Shown piece after piece: positions 1 through 13,956 of a stretch of 64,000 nucleotides of DNA; the first letter of the stretch is position 1, and each line of letters opens with the position of its first letter. The position numbers were made by a program, and so were the translations under genes. The notes under the pieces are model-generated. The model had not been told where the DNA came from and did no database searches. It saw only the letters and a program-made list of their open reading frames with translations. This stretch comes from Serpula lacrymans var. lacrymans S7.9 (taxonomy: Eukaryota; Basidiomycota; Agaricomycetes; Boletales; Serpulaceae), in the NCBI RefSeq assembly GCF_000218685.1, contig NW_006763301.1, positions 124,001-188,000 on the forward strand, in the 5' to 3' direction.

Positions 1-448
1 TTTAGAACACTAAATACAGCGGTAATCATTGCCATTTGAAAACATCGCAATTCGCAGACAGCTGTCCAGTGTAGTAGAACGACGGGCTTGTGTGCCACCG
101 TTGCTCCCTGTCTCTGCTGGGTATGCTTGGCACACTTATCCATAAACAATCATAGGCTGTCAATATGCCCCATGGTGCCCACGAGTTTAAGTCAATGTCT
201 GGCATAAATATACTGCGACTGCATTAATGTTCGCCCTATGGCGAGTTACTAAAAGTTACTATTAGCGACCGCACTTGTCGCCGGGATATTCCGGTGGAGG
301 TGGAGGTGGAGGAGATTTGTGGCTAGGGTTCCGTCTCTGCAGGCTCTCCACATCAGTCGACGTCGACGTGGCTCCCGTGGGCTCACACAGAACCCCAAGC
401 CATATTACCCTGTTTAGTTGAAATCCCATTTGGACTGATTCAACACCC
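1..448. other. Upstream intergenic region
   Basis: No gene is supported here. A short open frame on the minus strand encodes a proline run (from the GGTGGAGGTGGAGG stretch near 295) and resembles no protein I know. The segment probably holds the promoter of the acetyltransferase gene that follows. Confidence 0.5.
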
Positions 449-3199
449 ATGGCATTATTGAATAAGCTTGCTCTCAGTTCATCATGGTCAGGCTATACAG
501 CGCTGTCAATAACTAGTATCGGAATATTGCTAGGATTCTTTCGCTTTTTCTTTTTAGGTACGTCCCAATTACCTTACAACTCGTAGTCGTCAGTCATTAA
601 TAATTATAGATCGACTGGACCCTTTACGCTGCGATGAAATGTTGGGACGTGGAAGATGGCTGGATGATAGATATCTCAATTGGCAACCAAATGGTCGGGA
701 TATGGAGTGTTTTCTCGTGGTTTCGAGCTGACTTATTTGGCTAGGATGCATGCTTCACAAGTATCAACCTGATGACGCGTTGGCCTGTCTTCGGTCTCAA
801 AAGGTTACCTTTGTCGGTGACTCGGTTACACGTTTGCTATACTTCCAGTTCGCTCAAGTTATAGACTCCAACCTTCCGGCAGCCCCTCCAGACGACGAGC
901 AGAAGCATGCAGATCATTCACTTATTTCAGATTCAGGCATTCAAATAGATTTTATCTGGGACCCATTTCTCAACACTTCCCTTCATCAGCTATTCGTCGA
1001 TCCATCACCAAGCTCCTCTGCCAATTGGGGTACAGAGCAAGATTCAGCGATGATCGTACTCGGTTCTGGCTTATGGTATTTACGATATGCGAATAGTTCT
1101 GGAAGCCTCTCTGCATGGGAAGCTAACATATCTGGGGCGTTGAATATGGTTCGGAAGGCTTATCCAAAGTCTACAAAAAACATTGTTATACTGCCCGTCG
1201 AGGAAGTCGTCCCAGAAAAACTAACGGTCGATCGTTATGAGACTTTGCGCCCTTCTGATATAGATGCCATGAATTACGACCTCAGCTACCTAATCAAACC
1301 GTCGCTCAGCGACCACACACAGTCTCCTATTAAATCCATTGACCTGCCAGTATCATTTCCTCTTGTGTTCAATCATATGCTGGACTCGTCACAAACGGAG
1401 GACGGCCTTCACTTTTCGGATTCTGTCGTTCGGACGCAAGCAAATATACTCTTTAACTTACAATGCAACGATTTGTTGCCCAAGACATCGCCATTAGATA
1501 AAACATGCTGTCGGAGCTATCCAAAGCCTCGAATTCTACAGCTTGTAGTCCTTGCAGCGGTTGTCCTGTGGGGTCCTTTTGCGTGGTCTGTTTCTCGTAA
1601 ATCCAGTATGCCGCCTTCTTCCTTGTGTAGGCCTCGTATTGCTCAGCATTTTTCCAGAATGGCAGCCCACATCTGTTGGAAATGGAGGATATTCTGCGCT
1701 AACTTTTAGTGCAGCTATTGGTGTTATCTTCATTGCTGACAGGACTGGATTTTGGCTGAAGGAGCAGAAAGAGTTCGATGTTTGGATATTTACTTTTCTC
1801 AGCCTAGCGTCTTTAGCCGTTGGGCTAGTTAAGGTGAAACACTCGGATAAAGATCCAGGCTTTTTGAGTAGGGAACAAACTGAGGAATGGAAAGGTTGGA
1901 TGCAAAGTAGGTTGTTAACTTTTGTCTTGCTGGCATTCTAATAATAACAAACCCAGTTTCGATTCTCATATACCACTACTTGGGTGCTTCCAAAATACCA
2001 GCCATCTATAATCCCATTCGCGTCCTTGTCGCATCTTATCTGTTTATGACAGGTTACGGTCACACAACATTCTATATAAAGAAAGCAGACTTCGGTCTTT
2101 TACGCATTGCTCAAGTAAGTTTCGGCTGGGTTCATTACTTGCTGCTCTTTGAAACTTGCTCTAGGTCATGATCAGATTGAATATATTGACGTTGACGCTC
2201 GCGTATACGATGAATACAGACTACCTCTCCTACTATTTTTCGCCATTGGTTTCCATGTGGTTCTTCATCATATATGGCACAATGGCCTTGGGCTCTCGAT
2301 TCAATAACTATACCCCATTTGTGGTCTTCAAGATTATCGCCTCGATGGGCATCGTGACGTGGTTCTTCAAGGAGACATGGTTATTGAATGTTTTGTTCGA
2401 CTTTCTAGAGCGGATTTTTGCTATACACTGGTCTGCTCGAGAATGGACATTCCGAGTGACATTGGATCAGTTTATAGTGTATTTCGGCATGCTTGCTGCC
2501 CTGGCAGTGATAAAGATCCGGGAACATCGCCTCACGGACCACGTATACTGGCCCCCACTGGTTAAAATTGCCAACGGTTTATCCGCCATCATTCTGCTGT
2601 GCTTCCTATCGTTCGCACTCACGGAGAAAAACAAGGTTGCCTACAATGCTTGGCATCCATACATTTCAATCCTCCCTATAGCGTCATTCGTCACGCTCAG
2701 AAACGCCAACCCTGTCTTACGATCAGCATCATCTCGTGCATTTGCTTTTGTGGGCACATGCTCACTCGAGACCTTCATCATTCAATTCCACCTGTGGCTT
2801 GCTGCTGATACGAAGGGCCTCCTTATGATGATCCCAGGCGAGAATTTGCGACCAGTCAACTTTTTGATTACTAGCATTATCTTTATATACGTATCACATC
2901 AAGTTGCACGGGCCACAGGGGACATCACCAACTGGATCTGTGGCGGACCCGAAAAGAGCCTACCCACGGCCCGTAGCTCAAGCTCACCTACGAGGAGTCC
3001 CAGAGATGAGCCGAGATCATCGATGGATGGTCCAAAAGAGTCGGAAGCAAGTACCCTTGGTCGTGGATATATACCATGGCAATGGGTGGATCGATTGGGC
3101 GGAGATTTTCTGGCGGGTCAAAAGCTTGGAATCAAAACGAAACTTGCATTAGGAGTCGCAGTCATGTGGGTTGTAAATATCCTATGGACTTCTTTCTGA
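449..3199 (+). CDS. CAS1: Cas1-like sugar O-acetyltransferase (CASD1/Cas1p family)
   Basis: Probable Golgi polytopic O-acetyltransferase. In Cryptococcus, Cas1p is needed for O-acetylation of capsular glucuronoxylomannan; the animal relative CASD1 acetylates sialic acid. Predicted exons are 449-557, 610-693, 745-1596, 1658-1906, 1957-2114 and 2165-3199, about 828 aa. The protein opens with a hydrophobic anchor. A PC-esterase/SGNH domain follows with GDSVTR near residue 88 and a DGLH Asp-His motif. From about residue 330 a multi-helix acyltransferase region runs to the end, with [21 protein letters not shown] and FMTGYGH. The splice after NG restores NGCMLHKY, a strongly conserved family junction. 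The third intron could instead end at 1630 (34 nt, 9 residues longer). A Ser/Pro-rich loop lies near residues 745-780, before the last helix. The substrate here is unknown. This is unrelated to CRISPR Cas1. Confidence 0.9.
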
Positions 3200-3969
3200 T
3201 TATTCTGCTCCGAGTATCAATTCTCAAAAATCTGATAGGAACGCGTGTCGTTCTTCAAATTGTTAGGTGCAGGAGATAACTAATTTTCTAATAATTACTT
3301 ACTGCATTTTCGGAAAAGAACTTGGACTTCCAGCACTGTTCTTTTTGTCACACACCTTAGTGTTACGGTCGCCAGTATGCAGCGTGTTGATTAAATTATC
3401 ATGACCCTATTTTGACTAGAGGTACGCTAGCACGACGGTCACCCTACTACTTGTCAAGACAAATACTGGATGTGTTGGTCCCGATATCAATACCCATTGA
3501 CAAACACATTTAAAATTTCGGGTCGTTGAAGTTGTCCCCCGTTCCGCCAAAACAACTCGCCCCGCATCGATCGGTGCACTGGTAGTGGCGTTTTCCGACG
3601 GCATGCCGGATAAGGCCGGTGGTTTTGCCTCGATATAAAATATATTGGCCCGGCATCTGCAGAGAATCCGGCCTAGCTATCTATGAAAAGCAACTGCCGC
3701 ACTTCGTCTACACGTGCTTTCATGTGGCAGATCTCAGATTGGGGCCTCCTAGCTGGCTGACGCGTCCCCCAAGCTGTGCTGCGATTATAAGAACGCATCT
3801 CTCCTACTTAGCCAGCCACTTTGTTTTCTCCCCCATCTTCGCTTTCGCCTTGCAGTCTCGCTTGCCCTTCCTCCGTACGTTTATTGAGTCAACCCCCAGC
3901 TTATTATGTGCTGATATGTATGCGCTTCACAGGTCTCAGTATATCTCAACACCATCTACTTCTATTACC
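3200..3969. other. Intergenic region with AN1 gene promoter
   Basis: No gene is seen. The stretch separates the acetyltransferase stop from the AN1 start. The last 150 bases are pyrimidine-rich, as is common just upstream of basidiomycete start codons. Longer open frames covering 3619-4116 lack family similarity and overlap the AN1 exon in another frame. Confidence 0.5.
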
Positions 3970-4267
3970 ATGCCTGCCAAGAAACGTTGCTCGTTCTTCA
4001 GCGAAACCCGATGCAGCTCTGCTGTAGTCCGTATAGTAGGACAATGCCCACTTTGTCGAGCAGATTTTTGCGGGGAGGTAAGCTCTTGTTACACCATCTA
4101 TAACCCCCTCGTGTGACTCATTGCCGCCCTATATTCTACTATAGCACCGATTGCCCGAACACCACAACTGCAATAACCTCGAGGATTGTCGGCAGCAAGC
4201 TTTCGAGCGGAACAAGGCTAAACTCGAGAGCGAGCGGACAGTAGCCTCCAAGATGGCAATGGCATGA
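3970..4267 (+). CDS. Small AN1-type zinc-finger protein (76 aa)
   Basis: Two exons, 3970-4077 and 4145-4267, joined at a phase-0 67-nt GT-AG intron, give 76 residues. The junction rebuilds the end of an AN1 zinc finger: Cys26 and Cys29 (CPLC), Cys34, His37 (FCGEH), His42 and Cys45 (HHNC), preceded by Cys7 and Cys15. This is the usual AN1 ligand order, but the first Cys pair is spaced by seven residues instead of the common two. The tail (DCRQQAFERNKAKLE) is a charged helix. AN1 proteins of this type usually link ubiquitin or the proteasome to stress responses. This one consists of little more than the finger, so its partner is unknown. Start chosen because MPAKKRC directly precedes the first ligand. 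Confidence 0.85.
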
Positions 4268-5472
4268 TCTTTGTTCCGCGTCCCCTTATCACCCCCACAC
4301 ATCCCCTGGTGACACCCTATACTTCCGACACTATCTTGCTACACCGTCGTCCTTGCCCACCCCTTGATCGCTGTCTCCTCTTACTCCTCTCACAGTCCCC
4401 TATACCACCGATGCGACTGTTGTCTTCACTATTGACGTTCCATCTACGACCGGACGATTTCCCTTCCCACCCTACATTGGTTGTTTGTATAGAATTTCTG
4501 TCTTATAATAACATTTATTGTTAAACCTCGTATCATTTGCTGGATCTTTTCTCCCGTGTGTGTCAGTGGTCTGTATTGACACCATAAGAGAAACGAATGA
4601 ACAGTCATCTGGCTGGGCATGCTATGATTATAGCGGCTGTCCGAAGCCCGGTTGGGTTTTGTATCGTGTTAGTTGACCTGATAGTTGCCACCTGATTGAA
4701 AGTTAGCATCTAGAGGCCTAGTTAGAAACATCGAATCAGAATGGCGACCTGACTACGAGTGAGCATGACGTTTCCCACTGTGGGGAAGTTACGTGAAATG
4801 GGTAAATACACTTTTCAGTCGGCCGCACAGCGCAGCCGAGCAACCCGAGCTAACGCTGTAAAACATTCTCAAAACTCTCGTCCGAGTCGTCATCAGTCGG
4901 CCGAATGCTGTGGGCATCGATGGATCAATGTTCTGCTTCAAATCTCCGCATGATTCGGTTCAGACTTCCAAGAGCAGTTTCTGGAGTAATCTAGACAAGT
5001 ACTAGAGTAGCGGGCGTTGAGCGGACTGCTACATTTTATGAAAATGCGTAAGATGGCGATAATCTATCCATCTCCGAGGTCTAGTTAGTATATAGAGCCA
5101 GGCTTGTGAGTCAAGTGTCTATAAGTGCTGACCGTGTGGAACCTGTGGCCGTCCGCGCGGAGACTACTGATCATCGCACTCGTTCGATTTTCCTTCCAAG
5201 TATTCCCCCAGGTCAGTTTGTACCTCCTTGTAGTTTGTTTCATAGTCCTGCGCTCTCTTGCTGACGGCTATCCTTGTTTCTTTTCCGTCCGTCGATTGGG
5301 AAATCACGTGTATCACCCTCTGACGTTTGACTCCGGAAAGAAAAGCTGTGAGTACTATAGGCTCTAACTTTGAAATTTAACCACCCTTTCATCCATGACA
5401 TCGTGAACCTTTCCCATCTTCATTCGCATTCTCGCATTTTATTGTACCATTGCCATACATACTGCTTACACG
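4268..5472. other. 1.2-kb intergenic region
   Basis: No supported gene. The last 100 bases are C/T-rich and lead to the aspartate aminotransferase start. An open frame at 5125-5367 reads hydrophobic residues without family resemblance and is probably leader sequence. Confidence 0.5.
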
Positions 5473-7205
<1,733 letters not shown>

Positions 7206-7622
7206 GATACGGGGAAATAGGCCGGATTGTGTGCGAAAGTGAAAGATGACGTAGCTGTACCTCGTGGCATAATAATAAACAATGACATCACTGTGATTTG
7301 AGTCGTGATTCTGGACTTGGCCACTCTATTTGGCCCTCGTCCTCCGTCTCGCTCTCCAGACTCCGTCCCGGTCTGTGTTTTAGCCTCCCCGTGCCATCTC
7401 TCCTCCATTTTCTCTCCCGCCCAAGCTTCGTCTCTTCACCACCACACACGCATGCAACCATATTAATATCACCAGCTCTCTGGCGTAATCCTCTCCCAGT
7501 CCTTTCTTATTCCTCGCCGCTCCTCCTCGTGTCCTCCTCACCCCCCTGCGTGCTAGATCACCTTTGTAAACTCCCGTTTGCAAAGTCCGTCCTCTTTCCT
7601 CTCTCCTTTTGATTTTTGTCCC
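7206..7622. promoter_or_regulatory. Intergenic region with long pyrimidine-rich leader
   Basis: From about 7320 to 7620 the + strand is strongly C/T-rich (tctccagactccgtcccgg and similar). It ends at the PP4-subunit ATG. This matches the pyrimidine-rich leaders of fungal housekeeping genes and is probably the transcription start zone. Overlapping open frames on both strands are low-complexity by-products. Confidence 0.5.
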
Positions 7623-10600
7623 ATGGGTATCGCAGTGTCCTTCGTCGACTTCCACTCCTCCTCATCTGATGATTCTCAGTCACAACAACAGCCAAACATG
7701 TCCGCTCCTCCATCACACATAAGCCTCGCCCCTCCCCAGCTCCTCGGCGCCTTCTCCATGTCCCCCACCTCCTCTCCTTCCCCAAGAGACAATCCCTTTG
7801 ACTCACCGCCTCTTTCTCCCGCCCTCTCCTTCTTCACCGCTCCCTCAACGCCTATACCTTCCCCTCACCTCGAAGATCCTCCCCCTCAGCCTCCTCCCCC
7901 ACAAGTCGACCTTTACGTCAGGTCCCCATCACCCCCTCGCACCGATCATCGCGTCACCACTTCGTCATCTTTCGAACTCGAAACCATCCCTCCACTTGAC
8001 GCTCTCTCTTCCCCAGACTTCTCCCTAGATTTCACCCTCGATGACGAGGGTTTGAGTACCCTAGAAAAAATATATCTCTTTTGTCGAAGTAAATCCGCTT
8101 ATCATAGGTACGCTCTTTTCTATTTTATTCAGTTCACTTTTCAGCTTCATATTCCATTCCTGCCGTTATTCGTTTCAGGGTCTTTATCGCACATGCCCTG
8201 CACTCCTTTTTGGAGCTGGTAACTCCTCTAGAAGCTGTTGAGTATGTACTCCCTCTTCTTCCAGGTCTCGCAATCGACGAAGGTGAGCCCTTATCAACCT
8301 TCATGATTGAATCTGATATCTGATTTTATAATCTTCGGTTATAGATGAGACCGTTAAAGAAGCCCTTGCTTCTGAGCTAGTCAAAATCTTGTGGTGGTTC
8401 CTGACGGTTGGTTTTCTGCCTCCACTTTGTCTCATTTGGCCCTCTGAGATAAAGGCACGCAGCATTGTCGCCTTGTCGAAGAACCTGCAGATCACATGAT
8501 TGCTTATTCAAGCCCGGACCACCAACATGCAGAAGGTGAAACCCTTATTTCAGTACAAGCGTTCACTCCTGTTCTAGGCACTCTGCTGCTCAGCCCTAAT
8601 GGCATGGTCAGTAGCTCTGCCAGATATGCGGTCGTCGAGGTCTTGAGAAAAATGCGTCAAATGGATGAGCTTGATATCAACGACGAAGCCATGCAGACTA
8701 ATGATCGCAGCGAAGAGATTCAAAACGGTGTGTTTGGACCGTACGAACGGAATATATTTGAAGAAGAAATTGTCCAGCAAATTATCATTGGCATGGGACG
8801 ATTGGATACAGAGGACGAAGAAGCTAGGTGGGTGAGTGATAACGACAGTGCCAGTGGAAACGAAGTATGGTATGATGCAGGTGCTGGAGAACGATCCGAG
8901 GGTGTATCTCCAGCTTGCGACATACTGGCTTCGAATGATTTCGAGCATGATTCACCCATGTCGAGCAATTTCAACCCTTACTTCCCGGCAATATCTTCTT
9001 GGCCTGCTGCTGCTAGTCCTGTACAGCCATCAATATCGCAAGTTCCTCCTGCATTGAATGCGCTTTCGACTCGTGGCATAGATCGCGGTTCGGATAACCA
9101 GCCTATGACCGCTCTATCATTCGTTGCCGAGACTGTCGGGTCATCGACAGATCCTTGGGTGTCGACCCAAGGGCCGCAGCCTGAAGCTGTGCCGTGTCCA
9201 ACGCACGTGGATGACGACCCTATGGAACTCAGTCATGAGCAAGATAACGACGACGACGAAATTGACCCAAGTGAACAGGCTGCTGTAGGGCGTCTGTCCA
9301 GCATGAGTCTGATAGCCGCTGTCACAGCTGGCGGTGTGTTGTTTCAGCTTGATAAATGACATTATTGACTAACGGTCATACTATTAGGAACATTAAGAGA
9401 AGAGACAAAGACTGCGTTCGTCAGGGAAGTAGAGCGGGTGGGACGCGACTCCATTTACTGGGTACGACGGGAAGCGTCTTTTGCGTTGGGAGCGCTTGCC
9501 AAAGTGGTTCCTGCAGAGGTCGCTGTTTTCTCTTTGGTAAATGGCTATTTTTATTGTTTTTTGTTATTGACTTCATGTTGATGCATCACTTGTTCCACAG
9601 CTTCCTTTGTTTGAATCCCTACGATCGGATCCTGTATGGCACGTGCGGCATTCATCTTTGTTCGCACTGCCCGCCCTTCTGTCTCGATTGTCTCCTGCAC
9701 AACGTAGAGCGGTTTCTCTTGCCAGTATAGTGCCCCTATCGCGGGATGAATCTGCACCAGTTCGTTCTGGTGTATTAGAAGCCTTAGGAGAGGTCGTGTA
9801 TACCTTTCACGAGGACGAAGACGGTCCACCGCACGAGCTCCTTAGGCTCTTTCTCGGAAGAGAGGAAGATCGACGAGCAAGAGAAGCACAACAACAAAAT
9901 CCTAGTCCGCAGTCGTCAGGATCATTAGGTATAATGCATTGTCTATTAGCGAGTATGGTGACGTAATTCCTCCTCCGCAGGTACTCCCACTTTAGATCCG
10001 TTCTATGATGACCCAGCACGGCCACTTGCCTGCGCGTTTAATATTCCTGCCGTAGCGCTCACTCTCGGTCGAGCGCGATGGGGAGAATTACGTGCACTTT
10101 TTCTAACGCTTGCGCAAAACCGTTCGATAAAAGTTCGGAGAACACTCGCTGCAAGTCTAGGCGAATTAGCCAAAGTTATCGGACCGGAACATGCTCAAAG
10201 AGATTTAATTGGTGTATGGTGGGATGCCATGCGTTGCGAAGAAGAAAGTGATATAAGGATGAAAGCCATCGAAGGGGTTCAAACTTTTGTAATGGCGCTG
10301 GGCCACGGGGAAGGGAGAGACACCGTTATGAAAGGCCTTTTGGATATATGGGAAGAAGGATGGTTGAGGAAGTGGCGGGAAAGAGAAGGTGTTGTGAAAG
10401 CCCTGATTACTTTGGACGGTGCGCCTGGAAGACCTGAGGTTATTAGCCAGATTTTGAAAAAGGGGCTAGAGGATGCTGTGGGAGGAGTGAGGGAGGCAGC
10501 CATCATGATGGTTTGTTCTCAACTGCGCCGCCGTGCCCCACTTTGCTGATGTTTTCTGTGCTTTGTTTAGGTTTATCAGATGTCGCAAGCACTGGATGTG

Positions 10601-11246
10601 TGGAAACATATATTTGACATTGTCTGGGCCGACATTTTGGCATTCGCCGAGCACCCGTCCCATAGAAAGCGCATGACGTACGAATTGTCTTTTCATGTTT
10701 ATATAAAATGTTAACGCTTTCTCCCTCCTTTAGCTTCGTTGCGTGCCAGCAAGCGCTGGTTTTTGCTACGCAATCCGGCAAATCAGTGCTTATGGTAAAT
10801 GATATGGTGCATTGGAGGGCGTTTAGCCAACTTGCTAATGACCATATTATCGGCGTACGTATTGGCGTTGCACGATTGACAGGTATCATATGCTGTGAGT
10901 TCCGCCGATGGTTCTCGAGTGGAATGGACTGAATCGATCCATATTTTCGTCAGACAAGCTCAGTGGTGATTCGAAACCAGTTCCACAGCACATTCTAGAC
11001 TTGGTAAAGCATCTTCTGCAGGATTCCTGTCAGGAGGTGCGATCTTTTGTCTCGTGCCTTGAACTGCAGAACAGATATCGCACGAACAGCGTTTTCCCGA
11101 CACATGTAGACACATTTTTGACATTCTCGCGCCCGCCTCCTCCTTCGGAACAAAATACAAGCTCTGATAACACTGGACAAGATCCTAGGACCGACACTGC
11201 CTCGGTCAATCTCATTGGTCAGATACAGCTTGCGGAAACACTGTAG
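7623..11246 (+). CDS. Protein phosphatase 4 regulatory subunit 1-like HEAT protein
   Basis: Large HEAT-repeat scaffold predicted to bind the PP4 catalytic subunit. Ten exons (7623-8107, 8179-8282, 8345-8406, 8463-9333, 9388-9536, 9601-9928, 9981-10510, 10571-10677, 10734-10894, 10954-11246) give about 1029 aa. The assignment rests on segments that match animal PPP4R1: IPAVALTLGRARW followed by KVRRTLAASLGELAKVIG in the C-terminal half, and later FVACQQ and LANDHIIGVRIGVARL. Residues 1-145 are a Ser/Pro-rich disordered extension. HEAT repeats begin near LSTLEKIYLF. An acidic disordered insert (about residues 270-500) separates the N- and C-terminal repeat blocks, as in animal PPP4R1. The start was chosen at MGIAVSFVDF; an in-frame codon 45 bases upstream lies in the leader. 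The last 50 residues are low-complexity and least certain. Confidence 0.88.
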
Positions 11247-11909
11247 CCGATACTGGGTTAATGTCAATGATCTTCGACCCATCTTTTGATGGAGGACTGT
11301 CCGACCATCAAGGTCAATGTCTGGTAACAGATATAAATCATTCATAGGTATGACACTCCCAGGATACCAAGGAAATCACATTTTGTTTGATTATCGCCTC
11401 ATAATTTAATCTGGTGTGGTTGCAGATTGGAATCGCATTCATGGTTGTCTTTTCGGACGTTCACACACCACAGTCTTGGCCATACATTATCTTATATGAT
11501 CTGTAGTAGTTATACTTGCTGTTCCTGGCACATCCCTTTGAAGCCACGCATATTCTTTGCTGGTGATTTTTACCGCATGTTCCCGTCAAAGGCGTGACTG
11601 TACCAGAAATGCAGTGGGATCACCTGAAGCTGGAAGATGGAAAGCAGTACCAGGCGCGCCGCGGACTTGTAATTTTAGGACAAAGCGTCGGGGCTTTCCA
11701 TTGTCCATCAGCCATCAACACATGTCCATCTGAATTCCCAACCTGTTTCGAGCTGCAGTAGCGCTGGTGCTTACTGTACAAAGTGCCTTGTGAGAGTTTG
11801 GGATGCACAGGATTGGTCTGTTTCTGTTATCATCAAACCGCTGAACGGTTCTCTCGCTCTTTCCTCGAGTCACTTGGTAGCCTGAGGCTCATATGTATAC
11901 GTATTCAGC
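11247..11909. other. Intergenic region
   Basis: No gene recognised. The segment holds the 3' end of the PP4-subunit transcript and the promoter of the first MARVEL-like gene. No clear repeats. Confidence 0.45.
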
Positions 11910-13390
11910 ATGAGATCCACGCTGCTCCTCGTTCGTTACCTGGTTTTTGGTAATTGCTTCTGTTATGCTCAGCCAATTGGGAGGTTCTGACATTCTCACA
12001 TCCGTTGTAAAGGTCTTTTTATAATCTGCAATGCAGTCGTTTGCTCAGCGGCTGTCTGGAATCGTAGCCTTGTACCGGCTGAGGGCCAAATGAGTACGTG
12101 TTCAGTTATTACTCTCTGACAGTTCGCCTTTATGGTTCGTATTTGTCCAGTGCAAATTGATATTTATTTGATTTTCCTTGGCGCTCTTGGTATCGTCTTC
12201 ATTTTTTCAATGTATGTTCTTCAAGGACTTGTATGGCGCCTGACGTTGACTTGATGCCACCTTAGCATCTTCCTGGAGATACTCTCTAGCAACCATTTCA
12301 CTGGCTTGGTATGGTTTGAGTGCACGTGGATAGTATTATTCTGGCTCTTGGAACTTGGTCTGTGGTCGCTGTTTTGCCTGAGAAGTGTTCGTATTGACCT
12401 ATGTGGAACAGCTGGTGCCGCCGCCATCACTGCAGTTTCGCCTGGTTGGTTCTGCGGAAGTGGAGGTAAGAGATGTCAAATGTACAACGTATCTGTTCGT
12501 TAAGCGTCTGTTTAAGGTTCAAGAAGCCTTTGCGTTTCTACACAAGTGTTACAGGCGTTTACTTGGATATGTACAATCACCAGTCAGTGACACTCAAAGT
12601 CATTGACATTTACCGATGCTGATCGACTGCGCTCACAGTGCTGGCCTATGTTTGCTTTTTGATGCTGTCCATAATTTCGCACTACAAGACGGACCCTGAT
12701 GTGTGGCATCTTTGTATCCGAAATCTCAAATGGTCCCAAACGCGACAATGTTTGAGGAGTATGCCAAATTCACCGGTCTCTTCGGGTTTCAAAACCAAGG
12801 CTCCCGTCACATTCGCTGCTCCGTTACCTCGACGCCCGGTTCCAAATGCGATTTATACCCACCGCGTCGGATTAAGCTCCGAATACGAGATTGAGCTTTT
12901 CGGAGACCCGTGCTCACCGTCTGTAGAGACCTTTACTGCGTCACCAATGGCGATAATGGTACCACCTGCTCTTCCGCCTCCTGCCCGAGTTCATCACCCC
13001 CGAAGCTCTGATGCCGCTGTCGTTGAGCCTGCGCCTTCCTTGTACCCCATTTCCATGCAATCTCATATTTCATCCCACCGAAAAACACCATCACTGCCTG
13101 CGACACCGTCTCCTCTTGGCGAGTGGCCAAGATCGAATGCTCTAGATCAAACTACCACCAGTCGCGCCAACAGAGTCTTCCCTCCTACTTCTTTCACTTT
13201 TCCTTCTAACACTCGTACGAGTTCTGAGGTAGCATCCGCCGAGACGGCGCCTTCTTCATCGTCTCAAAACTTACTTCCTCGCACGAGAAAGCCATCGGGT
13301 CCGAGGAGCAGATCAAGCTCGACAGAATCGCAGCATAAACCACCACCGCTGGATTTGTCTTCTGTAAGCGCCTTCAAGGAGCCGAGATGA
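11910..13390 (+). CDS. MARVEL-like four-helix membrane protein, copy A
   Basis: Seven exons: 11910-11949, 12037-12093, 12151-12211, 12266-12357, 12412-12465, 12517-12582, 12639-13390; 373 aa. The fourth intron (54 nt) is a multiple of three, so it reads through without a stop. Removing it gives FWLLELAGAAAITA, the form usual for this fungal family. Four hydrophobic segments cover roughly residues 5-24, 35-57, 67-100 and 105-140, with VWFECTW in helix 3. The remaining 225 residues are Ser/Pro/Arg-rich and disordered, probably cytosolic. MARVEL-type proteins organise membrane domains or vesicle traffic; no specific role can be read from this one. Its exon lengths (40, 57, 61, 92, 54, 66) nearly match copy B downstream (40, 81, 61, 92, 57, 66), so the two are duplicates. 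Confidence 0.8.
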
Positions 13391-13956
13391 TACAATTACT
13401 TGATGGACTGAAGGCAAGAGTCTTACGGACGCCGGCGTCTGTTTAGCTTGGCTCGTCTTTGACTTGTTCTTGTCGGTATTTCTGCTAAATCGGCCGCGCA
13501 CCCTGATTGAAAGCTATGATCTTGATGTTGTGACGAGTAGACTAGCCTGGTGTTTTTACCTGACTGTAATTTGTTACGAGTCGTGTATCTTGGCTTTCAA
13601 GGACGATGGGTTGGATGATATCCATGTTCCCCCTTATTCTCATTGTATGGCCACTGCCAAGTTTTTGAATCGTGAATGTCTTTTACACTTGTTGTGTGTC
13701 AACCTGTTGTACAGAGCACCATGCTTATATATACGTAGAAGATCACTTGAGCGCTTACTATCGGTGGCCGATGAGCTTGTACCGAGCATGTAAGAATCTA
13801 CTTTAGAACTGCATTGGTCTCGATGTCGATTCATCGAAACTTGAAAATATACTAGATGATCCAAAGTTCGTTTGTTTCCGGAGACGTTGCCCTTCAAGTT
13901 GCCGGATAAACCCCGGGCCCGCTTCCGAGTCTTTGCTTTTGGTTCTTCAAGCTTCA
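13391..13956. other. Intergenic region
   Basis: No gene supported. An open frame at 13464-13793 has no recognisable similarity. The end of the stretch is the promoter of the metaxin-like gene. Confidence 0.45.

Noticed and set aside
449..3199. Cas1 name suggesting a CRISPR system
   Set aside because: The protein is a eukaryotic SGNH/multi-helix O-acetyltransferase. No direct-repeat array or other cas-type gene is present.
12266..12465. Continuous 200-nt exon in MARVEL copy A
   Set aside because: A 54-nt GT-AG intron inside it is a multiple of three; removing it restores the family sequence and the exon length of copy B.
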